Below, one piece after another: positions 24,193 to 33,334 of a stretch of 52,348 nt of DNA. This DNA is from a virus. The stretch is from the IMG/VR virus record IMGVR_UViG_3300044715_001249, positions 1-52,348 of that record; one strand, 5' to 3'. The position numbers and the translations under genes are program-made. Below the pieces are notes generated by a model that was not told where the DNA came from, did not search any database, and worked only from the letters and a program-made list of their open reading frames with translations. Within the stretch, counting starts at the first letter, position 1. Each line of letters opens with the position of its first letter.

Positions 24193-25416
24193 TCACCCGG
24201 TGATCACGTAGATCGCACCCGCCCCGCCAACACCGCCCGCGCCGCCGTTGCCGGCCTGGCAGCCCGAGCCACCGCCGCCCCCGCCCCCGCCGTGGGATCC
24301 ACCGGCCCCGCCGGCGCCGCCCGCGGTGCTCGGCGTGTTCGTCGAGCCGCCGCCCCCGCCACCTTCGCCGCCGCGGTGTCGAGCTCCGGCCGTGCCGGCC
24401 CCGCCTGCGGTCGGCGAGGCGCCGCCCGTGCCGGCCGTGCCGCCGCTGCCGGCGATGATCGATCCGCTCGAGCCGCCCGCGCCCGCGGCCTGCACGGTGC
24501 TGACGTTCACACCACCACCGGCACCACCGCCGCAACCGCCGAAGATCGACGAGCCGCCAGCGGTCGACACCGGCGTCGCGGATCGCCCGCCACCGCCGGC
24601 CCCGCCGTACTCGGTGCACGTCGGCGCGGTGACGCTATTCGAGCCGTTGCCGCCCGACCCGCCCGACACGCTCGTGCCTGACGTCGTGCCCGGCCCGCCG
24701 CCTGCGCCGACGCTCGCGGTCCCGTCGGTGCCCGCGGCACCCGTGCCGCCACCGCCACCGCCACCGCCGGCCGTGCCGGCGTTGTCCCCGAGCTGCCCGC
24801 CGCCGCCGCCGTACGCGGTGAGGCGCAGCGTACCACTGCCGAACGTCGTGTCCCCGCCGACCTGCCCGGCAGTGCCGTCGCCGTTCGTGCCGCCCGAGTA
24901 GCCCGCGCCTGCGATGCCGCCTGCGCCGACCGTGCCCGTCACGGTGTCGCCAGCGGCCGCACACAGATCCCCGAGCCGATAGGTCCGTTCGACGCGAGCG
25001 CCACCGCCGCCACCGCACCCGCCCGTGCGGCTCGTGCCGCCGTTCGCGTGAGCCGCACCGCCGCCACCACCACCGCCGGCCCCGTACGCGATCACGCGCA
25101 CGAGCGTGTCGTCCGAGAACCCGGCCGGGCGCGTGTAAGTGAACGCGCCCGCGGTGATCCGCGACTGGACGTCCTGCGCCGGTGTGCCCGGCGCGGCCTC
25201 GAGCGCGGTCGTGCGCGTGGTCAGGTCGTACAGCCGCGCTTGATAGGCCAGCGTGCAGTCATCGACGTAGTTCGCCCACGCCGCGATCGCCCGCAGCTTG
25301 GAGTCAGCATCGGCGCGCGTGCGCGGGTTGTCGAGCTTGAGCGTGAGCAGCTCTGCGTGCGCCGCCGCGAAGCTGACGGCGGCCAAGTCGATGTCGAGCG
25401 GGGTGATGTTCGCCAT
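24193..25416 (-). CDS. Glycine-rich tail fibre tip, paralogue A
   Basis: 407 residues. About 95 helical residues (NITPLDIDLAAVSFAAAHAELL) come first, then a FTYTRPAGF segment and roughly 280 residues of Gly-rich sequence with interspersed motifs RTGGCGGGGGARVER, YGGGGGQLGDNAGTAG and a final AIYVITG. The same motifs in the same order occur at 44339-45685, so the two are paralogues. Likely a receptor-binding adhesin with polyglycine II helices. Confidence 0.8.
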   Translation of the reverse strand: MANITPLDIDLAAVSFAAAHAELLTLKLDNPRTRADADSKLRAIAAWANYVDDCTLAYQARLYDLTTRTTALEAAPGTPAQDVQSRITAGAFTYTRPAGFSDDTLVRVIAYGAGGGGGGGAAHANGGTSRTGGCGGGGGARVERTYRLGDLCAAAGDTVTGTVGAGGIAGAGYSGGTNGDGTAGQVGGDTTFGSGTLRLTAYGGGGGQLGDNAGTAGGGGGGGGTGAAGTDGTASVGAGGGPGTTSGTSVSGGSGGNGSNSVTAPTCTEYGGAGGGGRSATPVSTAGGSSIFGGCGGGAGGGVNVSTVQAAGAGGSSGSIIAGSGGTAGTGGASPTAGGAGTAGARHRGGEGGGGGGSTNTPSTAGGAGGAGGSHGGGGGGGGSGCQAGNGGAGGVGGAGAIYVITG

Positions 25417-25419
25417 GGG

Positions 25420-26634
25420 TCAGATCTCCACGATGGTGACGCGCGCCGCGGCGAAGGCCGCTCGCGCTCGGATCCCGATCGAGAGCTTGGTGGTCTGCCA
25501 CGTGACGCCGTCTGGGCTCAGCTCGATTAGCACGTTGTCGATCCCCGGCAGGCCCGCGGCGAAGATCGCCCCGCTCAGCACGTAGGGGCGCACGTCATCG
25601 CCGATCGAGAACGAGACCGCGGCCTGTTCGAGGATCAGATCTTCGACCGTGTCGTCGACGCCGATCGGCGTTTCGTCCTCGGCGGTGCTCGTCGTGATCG
25701 TGCATCGCACCCACACGTTGACGTCATCGACGCGATCGAATCGCATCACGTGCACGAATCCCCACGTATCGGTCACGTTCTGCGTGACGTCGGTGCCGTA
25801 GACCTCTGCGCCCGCCGAGCGGCTCGCGAAGATCGCCGCGGCGACGTCTGCGTCAGCGCCCCCGACGACGATGGGATTGATCGCCTTGCCGGGGATCCCG
25901 TCGGAGTCTGTGACCAGCGTTCGGTTTTCATAGACCCGCGCGTACGTCACGCCCTCGACCTCGAGGATCGCGGACTCGATCGCCTTGATCGGCCCGGCCC
26001 CGCGCTTGTACGCCTCGGTCGTCGCGCGCACGCGCAGCGCCGCATCGGTCTCGATGTCGCGGCCAACGATCGGTTGCGCCGTGCTCTCGAACGAGCCGAC
26101 GTCAGACCACCCCACGACCGTGTCGAGGATCGTCCAGTCGTCGAAGCCGACCGCGGGATCGAGCGGGACCTCGTCGGCGCCCGCGGCCTCGCGCTCGATC
26201 GTGATCGAGAGCGTGCCGCCGCCGGGCACGAGGCCGCCGACGGTGACCTCCCACGTGGTCTCGAGCACGTCATACCGCAACCGGGCGCCCACGGGGATCG
26301 TGGTGCCGGGCGTCGCGGTAGCCGTGCCGACCACGCGGGAGAGGGCAGCGGGGATCCGCGTCATGCCGAGCAGTCGCACCACGCGATCGAGCTGCGGGCC
26401 CTCGGCCTCGAGCGACAACGCGTTGTAGACCGCGAGCAGGGCTTCTTGACACGCGACCTCGCGCTCGGCCTCGATGCGGACGATCTGCCCAAGCGTCGAG
26501 GTCACGCCCTCGCGCATGCGCTGGGTCTGCGCCGGCGTGAGCCCGAGCCCCGTCGCCTGCGCGACGATGATTTCCTCGAGCACGTCATCGAACGACTGGA
26601 TCGATAGGCCGGTGGAATCGATCGTGGCGCTCAT
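25420..26634 (-). CDS. Baseplate J-like protein
   Basis: 404 residues from ATG 26634 (ATGA overlap). N-terminal SFDDVLEEIIVAQATGLGLTP, the region EAEGPQLDRVVRLLGMTRIPA, VPLDPAVGFDDW and DAALRVRATTEAYKRGAGPI follow the gpJ/gp47-type baseplate wedge family. It forms the outer wedge that converts to the star shape on contraction. Preceded by the gp25-like gene as in P2/Mu/T4-type modules. Confidence 0.9.
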   Translation of the reverse strand: MSATIDSTGLSIQSFDDVLEEIIVAQATGLGLTPAQTQRMREGVTSTLGQIVRIEAEREVACQEALLAVYNALSLEAEGPQLDRVVRLLGMTRIPAALSRVVGTATATPGTTIPVGARLRYDVLETTWEVTVGGLVPGGGTLSITIEREAAGADEVPLDPAVGFDDWTILDTVVGWSDVGSFESTAQPIVGRDIETDAALRVRATTEAYKRGAGPIKAIESAILEVEGVTYARVYENRTLVTDSDGIPGKAINPIVVGGADADVAAAIFASRSAGAEVYGTDVTQNVTDTWGFVHVMRFDRVDDVNVWVRCTITTSTAEDETPIGVDDTVEDLILEQAAVSFSIGDDVRPYVLSGAIFAAGLPGIDNVLIELSPDGVTWQTTKLSIGIRARAAFAAARVTIVEI

Positions 26635-27005
26635 GCGATCACCGTGCTTTCGACCGTAGTCTCGGTCCCGTCCGACACGCGGATCACGACCGAATACGAG
26701 AGCGTGCCGTTGTCGAGGATGTACTGCGGCGCGCCCACGATCTCGACCACGCCCTCGACGCTGAGGATCGTCTGCGAGAGCAGCCCGGCGATCCCGGGCA
26801 GCGGCTCGAACCCGAAGATCCCATCGAGGTACGGGAGCCCGGCGCCGCGATCGTAGCGGCTTTCGCCGCGCCAGGTCATGAGCCGGTAGACGACCCGCTG
26901 AGCGACCTCGGCGGCAAGCGAGACGTCGGACACCAGCACCGCATCGCCGTCGACGAGCGTCAGATCCCACACCCCGGTCGTCGCGTCGATCTGCAGGTCG
27001 CTCAC
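26631..27005 (-). CDS. gp25/gpW-like baseplate wedge protein
   Basis: 124 residues from GTG 27005 (GTGA overlap). SDVSLAAEVAQRVVYRLMTWRGESRYDRGAGLPY is the conserved gp25-like core (EI.qri...L.T..GE....p..G), though the classical EPR is not intact. Small wedge component contacting the tail sheath. Coupled to both neighbours by 4-bp overlaps. Confidence 0.85.
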   Translation of the reverse strand: MSDLQIDATTGVWDLTLVDGDAVLVSDVSLAAEVAQRVVYRLMTWRGESRYDRGAGLPYLDGIFGFEPLPGIAGLLSQTILSVEGVVEIVGAPQYILDNGTLSYSVVIRVSDGTETTVESTVIA

Positions 27006-27688
27006 TGGATCAGCACCTTGACCGAGAGTGTAGCAGCGATCGCCGCAGCAAACGCCGTGTTGGCGGCCTGCAGCGCCGTGGCGAACGCGGGCGCGCCGGG
27101 GGCGAGCCCGGCCCATGTCGAGGCCGCCGTCGACACCGCTGTCAAGTAGGTGGCGAGCGCAGCCGCAAACGCGGTGCCGAGGATCGCGGGCTGCGCTGCC
27201 GCGGCCCCGAGCTTGACGAGCGTGCCCTCGACGACGGTGCCGGTCGGGTCGACGGGCGCGACCGTGGGCCCGATCGGACACGGCAGAAACAAGCCATCGC
27301 CGAGCGAGTGTGTACGCCCGTTGATCGGATCGTCGGGCGCGCCCGTGAGCAAGAACCGGGCAAGGCATCGATCGGCGAACACGACGAGCCCGGTCGAGCC
27401 GGGCAGGATCGGCGTGGTGACGTACGACAGCGGCCCGCCCATCATGAGCACGGGGACCTGCGGGCACACGATCGGCGCCTGCGGGATCTCCTCGTCTTCG
27501 ACGTAGATCACCGGCAAGAACGCGAGCATGACATCGGCGCGGCGCGTGATCGGGTCGAAGCTGAGCACGGTCGCGGGCGCCGACACGCGCAGGTCGAGCT
27601 CGAGGGCGCGGCGCTCGAGGGCGAGCAGGTCGCCGAGCTGCGCGACGGGACTCGCGCCGTCGACCTTGTCCTTGGCGTCTGTGGTCAC
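27002..27688 (-). CDS. Baseplate spike / Gp138 N-terminal-like protein
   Basis: 228 residues. VSAPATVLSFDPITRRADVMLAF and GPLSYVTTPILPGSTGLVVFADRCL match the OB-fold of Gp138/gpV-type spike proteins that pierce the outer membrane. The C-terminal 60 residues are Ala-rich and could form a helical tip support. Followed by the gp25-like gene. It most likely sits at the centre of the baseplate on the hub protein encoded upstream. Confidence 0.85.
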   Translation of the reverse strand: MTTDAKDKVDGASPVAQLGDLLALERRALELDLRVSAPATVLSFDPITRRADVMLAFLPVIYVEDEEIPQAPIVCPQVPVLMMGGPLSYVTTPILPGSTGLVVFADRCLARFLLTGAPDDPINGRTHSLGDGLFLPCPIGPTVAPVDPTGTVVEGTLVKLGAAAAQPAILGTAFAAALATYLTAVSTAASTWAGLAPGAPAFATALQAANTAFAAAIAATLSVKVLIQ

Positions 27689-28605
27689 AGGATCCTCCGT
27701 AGCACGAGATCGGCGCGCGCTGGCGCCCCGCTCTCGGTGTCGAGCTCGTACTCGCCCGATTCGATGCGGAAGGGCTCGGGCACGCCCGGCGCGACGCGCC
27801 CGACGAGCGAGACCTGCCGCCCGGGCGCGAGGTTCGGATCGAGGAACGTCGCCACCTTGACCACGCCGCCCGCGTCCTCGGCGGGTTCGCTGAGCCAGTG
27901 CGTACGCGGCAGCACGATCGCGAGCCCGTCGACCGGGAGCTTGCGCTTGGCCATGAACAGCTGCGAATCACGGATCCACCATCGCGCGCCGATGATCCGC
28001 GCGGCCTCGTCGAGCAAGTCGCGAGCCTTGCCGATGCGGACCGCCGTGTAGAACAGCGTTAGCGCGGCCGGGTTCATGGTCGCGATCGCAGCCGCGACGC
28101 TCGGGTGCGGCACGATCGGGATCAACGGCGGGGCGGCCGGGGGCACGTAGGCGGCGGGCGAGTTGATGCACGCAAGGGCGATCGTCACCATCGTGGACGC
28201 GTCGACGCCGGCCGAGCTCGTGAACTGGGCCGGGATCGCAGCGTCGGCGATCGCGTCGCCGCCGTCATCGGCCGTCGCGGTCGTGATCCAGTCGGCGCCG
28301 TCGAGGGTCGACGACAACGACCGGACATCGCCAAGGAACATCTTGATCGTGATGCCCGAGTAGCCCGAGAGGATCAGCAGCTCGGCGCGCCCGAGCTCGC
28401 TCCAGATCGTTTGCATGGCGAGGCGCCGCGGGAGATCGAGCCCGTAGATCGCGATGCTCGCCGAGTCGGGCGTCGACGTCATCGTACGCGTGACGCGAAA
28501 CGCGACGCGAGGCGACGGCGGCCCGGGCAGACCGAGCGACACGATCGGCTGACCCGCAAGCGTCACGTTCACCGCGGGCTTGAAGATCCGCGGGAAGGTG
28601 ATCAC
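27685..28605 (-). CDS. Baseplate hub protein (gpD/gp27-like)
   Basis: 306 residues from GTG 28605, which overlaps the stop of an 11-codon minicistron. An N-terminal beta domain (NVTLAGQPIVSLG, MTSTPDSASIAIYGL, ITIKMFLGDV), then a helical/beta segment with LLDEAARIIGARWWIRD-type sequence and a final beta region. The arrangement before the spike gene fits a tail hub. Similarity is structural and by context, so the call is moderately sure. Confidence 0.7.
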   Translation of the reverse strand: MITFPRIFKPAVNVTLAGQPIVSLGLPGPPSPRVAFRVTRTMTSTPDSASIAIYGLDLPRRLAMQTIWSELGRAELLILSGYSGITIKMFLGDVRSLSSTLDGADWITTATADDGGDAIADAAIPAQFTSSAGVDASTMVTIALACINSPAAYVPPAAPPLIPIVPHPSVAAAIATMNPAALTLFYTAVRIGKARDLLDEAARIIGARWWIRDSQLFMAKRKLPVDGLAIVLPRTHWLSEPAEDAGGVVKVATFLDPNLAPGRQVSLVGRVAPGVPEPFRIESGEYELDTESGAPARADLVLRRIL

Positions 28606-28637
28606 GCATTGCCCTCGGTGAATGTCGAAACGGTCAT
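28602..28637 (-). CDS. Minicistron coupled to the hub gene
   Basis: Eleven codons (MTVSTFTEGNA) with AAGGA upstream, stop TGA overlapping the GTG of the hub gene. It may exist only to deliver ribosomes to a weak start. Two similar arrangements lie before the primase (3469) and the internal scaffold start (42912). Confidence 0.35.
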   Translation of the reverse strand: MTVSTFTEGNA

Positions 28638-28647
28638 GACGGGTCCT

Positions 28648-30246
28648 TCAGGCGACGGTGTCTGCTGGGATCACCAGCACGAGGTAGGCGGCGGGGTGGT
28701 TCGTGTTGGTCGCAACGAAGCCGCCGTTCGTCGCGATCGGGCTCGCGACTGCGACGGTGGGGTCGGTCGTGTGGACGTTGCCGCCGGTGCCGTCGCCGTT
28801 CACCGAGCGGAAAATCTCATACTCGCTCGCGGCCTCGAAGTCCGACGGGTTGTCGTCGGGTGACGCGTCGTCGAAATCGGCGTTGAACGCGAAGCGGAAG
28901 TTAACCGTACCGGCGTTGTTCCGCACGCCCCACCACAGCACCGCGCTTGCGTCGACGGCGACGTCGCCGGCGTTGACCTCGACCCATGCATCGGTCGCGC
29001 TGCCGGAGCCGACCGCTTCCCACAGCACCGTCGCGCCGACGGCGTCGCCGACGCTCCCGCCCTGCGCCACGAACAGCCGCAGCTGCGACGTGTGTGTGTC
29101 GCCGTACCCGAGCGCGTGCGAGCGTAGGCGGAGGCCGAGCACGTCGGGCGGGGTCTGCCCCATGAACAAGTCGGCGCCGCCGGCATCGGGAATGATCAAC
29201 GCCGACTGCTGCGCAAGGGTCGTCGGCACGGGGATCTGCGTGCCCCATCGCGTCGACCATTCAGCCGACGTTCCGCCGGTGTCGACGTACTCGATCCCGA
29301 GCATCGGCGGCGACGTAAACGTGCCGGTGTTCGTCACGCCCGACAGCGACGACGGCCACGCGACGGACGGGTCGGGATCGACGCCGGTCGTGTACACCTC
29401 GAGGATGTCCACGAAGTCCATGCCGGTCGACCCGGCGACGCGGTATCCCGGGGCTGCGACGCCGCCCTCGCCCTTGAGTACGCAACGGTACACCGTCGCG
29501 CTCGTCATCGTGAACACCTGCGACGGCGTCAGCTGGATCGTCACCCATCCCGTCGAGCCGGTCGGGATCACGACCTCGGCGCGCAGCGTCGTCGCGGCGT
29601 AGTCGCCTCGCGTCGTGCTGCCGCCGGTGTAGATCGCGGCGCGCATGTTCGCGCCGGTCGTGTCGACGTACACGCGGATCGACTTGACGATCACCGTCCG
29701 CCCTGACGGGCTCACGCCGATGCCGCCGACGCCCTCGGAGATCACCGCGCCGGTGAAGCTCGTGGTCTGTCGACGACAGCCGAGGATCCCGCGCGCGCTG
29801 TTCCACACGCCGCCGACCGTGCATGTTCCGATCGCCCCGGTCACCGCGACGTCACCGCCGCTCGGCGTCGCCGTGTGCGGCGTCGCGGCCTCGATGGCCG
29901 TCGCGATCGCAGTGGCGCGCTGCGCCGCGGTGCGGTCGCCAGCCGGGTGCTGCACCTCGATGCCGGTGTAGCCCGAGAGCCCGGCGACGTAGGTGCCTGG
30001 GTCGACGCCGACGTAGCGGCCCGTGCCGTCGTCGTGCGACTCCCAGACGTAGTAGTCGGTGCCGGCGCCATCGTCGGGGATCGCGAGGTAGTTGCCCCAT
30101 CGCGTCGTGCCGTAGAGCCCCTGCCATGCACCCGCGGCTCGCGTGTGCCATGAAATCGGCTGCAGCGTGAACGTGGCCGAGGGCGCGGGCGGGCCCGACG
30201 GACCACGCGCGCCGGCGATGCTCGCGATCTGTTGGATCCGTCGCAT
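28648..30246 (-). CDS. Tail fibre-like protein
   Basis: 532 residues. A collagen-like GARGPSGPPAPS at the N-terminus, then repeated beta-sandwich-like segments (VKSIRVYVDTTGANMRAAIYTGG; LRLFVAQGGSVGDAVGATVLWEAV) resembling carbohydrate-binding or jelly-roll modules. The first repeat concerns residues near 190-280 and the second near 375-470. Position between baseplate plug and hub genes suggests an exposed baseplate fibre. No enzymatic site is seen. Confidence 0.65.
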   Translation of the reverse strand: MRRIQQIASIAGARGPSGPPAPSATFTLQPISWHTRAAGAWQGLYGTTRWGNYLAIPDDGAGTDYYVWESHDDGTGRYVGVDPGTYVAGLSGYTGIEVQHPAGDRTAAQRATAIATAIEAATPHTATPSGGDVAVTGAIGTCTVGGVWNSARGILGCRRQTTSFTGAVISEGVGGIGVSPSGRTVIVKSIRVYVDTTGANMRAAIYTGGSTTRGDYAATTLRAEVVIPTGSTGWVTIQLTPSQVFTMTSATVYRCVLKGEGGVAAPGYRVAGSTGMDFVDILEVYTTGVDPDPSVAWPSSLSGVTNTGTFTSPPMLGIEYVDTGGTSAEWSTRWGTQIPVPTTLAQQSALIIPDAGGADLFMGQTPPDVLGLRLRSHALGYGDTHTSQLRLFVAQGGSVGDAVGATVLWEAVGSGSATDAWVEVNAGDVAVDASAVLWWGVRNNAGTVNFRFAFNADFDDASPDDNPSDFEAASEYEIFRSVNGDGTGGNVHTTDPTVAVASPIATNGGFVATNTNHPAAYLVLVIPADTVA

Positions 30247-30249
30247 GGG

Positions 30250-30576
30250 TCAGAGCTGCGCGGTGATCGAGATCTCGAACGCGGACGCGGGCCCGGTGAG
30301 CCCCGCCCCGGCCTCGGTCGCGACCGCGATCCAGAGGTTCGATCCGCCGATGAACACCGGCAGCACGAGCGCCGTCACGGCGCCGATGAATGCCGAGAAG
30401 ATCGGCACTGCGGCGCCGTCGGGCGCGGTCGTGCCGGCGAGTGCGTACAGCTTGACGTACGCCCCCGCCGCCCCCGGGTTGTGCGCGAAGATCGTCTGTA
30501 CCTCGGCGACCGCGCCGAGGGCGATGCGTGACGGGGTTGCGCCCTGTGCGGCGAATCGGATTGGTGCTGCGCTCAT
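30250..30576 (-). CDS. Small tail protein, unknown
   Basis: 108 residues, ATGA overlap with the plug-like gene. All-beta pattern (AEVQTIFAHNPGAAGAYVKLYALAG, LVLPVFIGGSNLWIAVATE), like small fibre-attachment or decoration domains. Probably packs with the following 532-aa fibre. Family not recognised. Confidence 0.6.
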   Translation of the reverse strand: MSAAPIRFAAQGATPSRIALGAVAEVQTIFAHNPGAAGAYVKLYALAGTTAPDGAAVPIFSAFIGAVTALVLPVFIGGSNLWIAVATEAGAGLTGPASAFEISITAQL

Positions 30577-30908
30577 GAGTCGGCCCTTCGGTAGTAGAGC
30601 ACGGCGGCGAGATCCACGGTAGTGGCCGTCGGCGGCTCGCGATCGAGTGAATACACGAACAGCTGCCCGGGCGGGACGCGCGGGTCATGCTTCGCCCCGA
30701 GCAGCAGGTCGATGCCGGGGACCATCGTCACGGGCCCGAAGATCTGCGCGCCGTCGAGGGCGAGCACCCACAGCCGCCAGCGATCGTCGATCGCCGCGTA
30801 CCGGCACCGCAGCCCGAGCCGCAGCCCGTCGAGGTCGACGAACTGGATCCGGTCGCGATCCGCGTCCGCCCCCTTGACGTAGATCCGGGTGAGGGTTTCG
30901 CTAGCCAA
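30573..30908 (-). CDS. Baseplate plug-like protein
   Basis: 111 residues from TTG 30908, which overlaps the upstream stop; TTG 30920 is the alternative. FVDLDGLRLGLRCRYAAIDDRWRLWVLALDG with GIDLLLGAKHDPRVPPGQLFVYS is the pattern of phage baseplate plug family proteins found next to the hub in contractile-tail modules. Coupled at both ends. Confidence 0.75.
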   Translation of the reverse strand: MASETLTRIYVKGADADRDRIQFVDLDGLRLGLRCRYAAIDDRWRLWVLALDGAQIFGPVTMVPGIDLLLGAKHDPRVPPGQLFVYSLDREPPTATTVDLAAVLYYRRADS

Positions 30909-31521
30909 GGCCGCCCCCAACGTCTGCCACGACGCTCGCGGCGGGCTGCGCTCCGGCGTTGCTTGTGGTCGCCGAGCCGGCGAGCATGGCGTCGAGGTCG
31001 AGCGCGCCCGCGACCGAGAGCGGCGACACGATGCGCAGCTCCTGGAACGTGATCGAGAGCTCGACCTTGTTCGAGCCGGGGTGTGTCTCGGTCATCGACG
31101 TGATCGCCATCGTCGGAAAGATGCGCCACGGGAGCACGAGCAGCACGGGCTCGCGCACGTCGATGAACCGCCGCAGCTTGGCGAGCTCGAGCAAGTCGCG
31201 GCGGATGATCGAGCCGAACCCGCCGAGCTGCGAGGCGATCAGCCCGAGCGGCGTCGCCGACAGCGTGCCGGTGACGGTCACGAGCTCGGGCCCTAGTTGG
31301 ATGTTGTCGGCGACCGAGCGCTCGATGGGGGACCGCGCGACCGTGATCGTCCGCGTCGCGCTCGAGCTCTTGAGCAAGTCGAGGCGCGCGCGGTTCGGCA
31401 GCGGCACCGCGATGTCCGTCAGGATGAACGCCGCCACGCCGGCGGCACCCGTGACCGGATCGAGCACGAAGATCGACGCGGTGCCGGGGCGGCGCAGCGT
31501 GCCGAGGTTGACCGCTACCAT
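30901..31521 (-). CDS. Tail protein downstream of tape measure
   Basis: 206 residues from ATG 31521, just after the tape-measure stop. Central VREPVLLVLPWRIFPTMAITSM and VELSITFQELRIVSP are typical of baseplate-proximal proteins encoded right after tape-measure genes (Dit-like or gp53-like position). The C-terminal 40 residues are Ala/Gly-rich. Exact family not recognised. Confidence 0.65.
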   Translation of the reverse strand: MVAVNLGTLRRPGTASIFVLDPVTGAAGVAAFILTDIAVPLPNRARLDLLKSSSATRTITVARSPIERSVADNIQLGPELVTVTGTLSATPLGLIASQLGGFGSIIRRDLLELAKLRRFIDVREPVLLVLPWRIFPTMAITSMTETHPGSNKVELSITFQELRIVSPLSVAGALDLDAMLAGSATTSNAGAQPAASVVADVGGGLG

Positions 31522-31525
31522 GGCA

Positions 31526-33334
31526 TCACCGAGCGAAGTTGACCTTGGCCGTGCGCGTGGCCGCGGCGATCGAGCCTTGAAAATAGTCGCGGATCGCCCG
31601 GCCCGAGAGGTCACCGACCGTTGCCGGATCGCCCGCGCCGTCGATCGACTGCGCGATGTCGAAGTTGAACGTATTCGTGATGTTCGAGATCAAGACCTGC
31701 GGCTCGGCACCGCGGGCGATGCTCGACAACGCCACGTCGGGCACGTTCTCGTCGCCGAAGATCTGCGAGAGCAGCGGATCGGTTTGCTTCTTGACCGTGA
31801 GGTCGACGCCCGCACTCGACCCGAGGCGCGACAGCGCCGCGTTGCGAGCGATGAACGGCGTATCACCGGACGCGACCGAAGACGCGCCCGCCTTGATCGC
31901 GGCATCGACCGCGGCCGGGCCGACGCCGAAGCGATCGGCGAGGCGCCGCAGCTCGTCCCCGTATTGGTCGTCGAACTCGAACTCGCCCGCGCCGATGTCC
32001 TCGGCGAAGCCCGAGCCCTTGCCCCCGCCGCGCTTCTTGCGGAACTTGGCGCCGCTGTCGAGCTGCGCCTGCGCGTTGCGCTTCTTGGCCCGGTCGGCGA
32101 TCGCTGCCGATTCCGCGGCGGTGCGGCCGACCGTGTTCGCCGCGAGCTCGGTCGCGTCCGCGGTCGTCTTCTTGCTCGCCGCCGCGCGGGCGCGGCCCTT
32201 GGCCTCGAGCGCCGCGAGCTCGCGATCGATCTGCCCGACCGGGTCGATCCCGGTGTCGGTGATCGAGCCGTCGAGGATCCCGGCGCGCCGCGCCGTGAGC
32301 TCGTTTCGCCGCGCACTGTCCTCGGCCCCGAGCAAGGCCGGGGCCCCGCGCGTGCCCGACGTGCCGCGGTTCGACAACCCGGCGAGGGCGTCGCTCAGAC
32401 CGAGCGCGGTGTCGAGGACCGACCCGAGGGCGAACCCTAGCCCGCCGACGACGGCGACCAGCCCCGCCACGCCCGCCACAGAGCCGGCCGCGGCGAGGCC
32501 GACCGAGGTCAGCCCGGTGGCGACGGCGCCGAGCTTGAGCCCGACGAACGCGACGCCCAAGGCCCCGACCGCGGGCAAGAAGTCGCGCCAGTTCTCGGCG
32601 AGTTTCTGCACGACGGGAATCAGCTCGATCCCGATGTCGCGAGCGAACGCCACAACCTGCATCTTGAGCTTGCCGACCTGGTCGTCGAACTCGGCCGCGG
32701 CCGCGATCGCGTCCTCGCGCAGCACGAGCCCCGAGCGCTCGGCCTCGTCGCCCATCGCCTTGAGCCCCGCCGCGCCGTCGGCGAGCGCCGGCAGCAGCTC
32801 GAGGCCGCCGCGCCCGAGCAGGTCGAGCGCGAGCGCGGTGCGGGTTGCGGGGTCGTCGACCTGGCTGATCCCGTCGGCGAGGATCCCGAGCTGCTGCTCG
32901 GCGCTCTTGCCGTTCAACGACTCGATCGAGATCCCGAGCTTGGCGAACGCCTCCGCGGCGGGGCCGGTGCCCTTGCGCGCATCGTCGATCTGCTTGTTCA
33001 GCACCTTGATCGCGGTACCGAGCGCCTCGGGCCCGGACCCCGCTTGCGTCGCCGCGAAGCTCAGGCGCTGCAGCTCGGTCGTGCCGATGCCGAGGCGCCG
33101 ACTCATGTCGTCGATGTTCGCGGCCGACGCGGCCGACCGCTCGACGAGCGCGAGCAATCCGCCCGCGGCCCCAAGCGCGGCCTTGCCGACGCCCGCGATC
33201 ACGCCGCCGAACTTCTGCCACGCGGCGGCGCTGCGCTCGGCCGCTTCCTTGGCCGTTTTCTCGGCCTCGGTCACCTCGCGCGTGTCGGCCTTGAACGTCA
33301 GCGCCGCGATGAACTCTGCGATCACGTCGGCCAT
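31526..33334 (-). CDS. Tape measure protein
   Basis: 602 residues. N-terminal coiled-coil (EVTEAEKTAKEAAERSAAAWQKF), the hydrophobic stretch VGKAALGAAGGLLALV, then DDMSRRLGIGTTELQRLSFAATQAG, a classic tape-measure motif. A second hydrophobic region lies around 260-315 and charged Gly-rich sequence follows. It sets tail length; 602 residues suggests a short tail of roughly 90 nm by the usual 0.15 nm per residue. ATG shares a base with the stop of the frameshifted chaperone (TAATG). Confidence 0.85.
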   Translation of the reverse strand: MADVIAEFIAALTFKADTREVTEAEKTAKEAAERSAAAWQKFGGVIAGVGKAALGAAGGLLALVERSAASAANIDDMSRRLGIGTTELQRLSFAATQAGSGPEALGTAIKVLNKQIDDARKGTGPAAEAFAKLGISIESLNGKSAEQQLGILADGISQVDDPATRTALALDLLGRGGLELLPALADGAAGLKAMGDEAERSGLVLREDAIAAAAEFDDQVGKLKMQVVAFARDIGIELIPVVQKLAENWRDFLPAVGALGVAFVGLKLGAVATGLTSVGLAAAGSVAGVAGLVAVVGGLGFALGSVLDTALGLSDALAGLSNRGTSGTRGAPALLGAEDSARRNELTARRAGILDGSITDTGIDPVGQIDRELAALEAKGRARAAASKKTTADATELAANTVGRTAAESAAIADRAKKRNAQAQLDSGAKFRKKRGGGKGSGFAEDIGAGEFEFDDQYGDELRRLADRFGVGPAAVDAAIKAGASSVASGDTPFIARNAALSRLGSSAGVDLTVKKQTDPLLSQIFGDENVPDVALSSIARGAEPQVLISNITNTFNFDIAQSIDGAGDPATVGDLSGRAIRDYFQGSIAAATRTAKVNFAR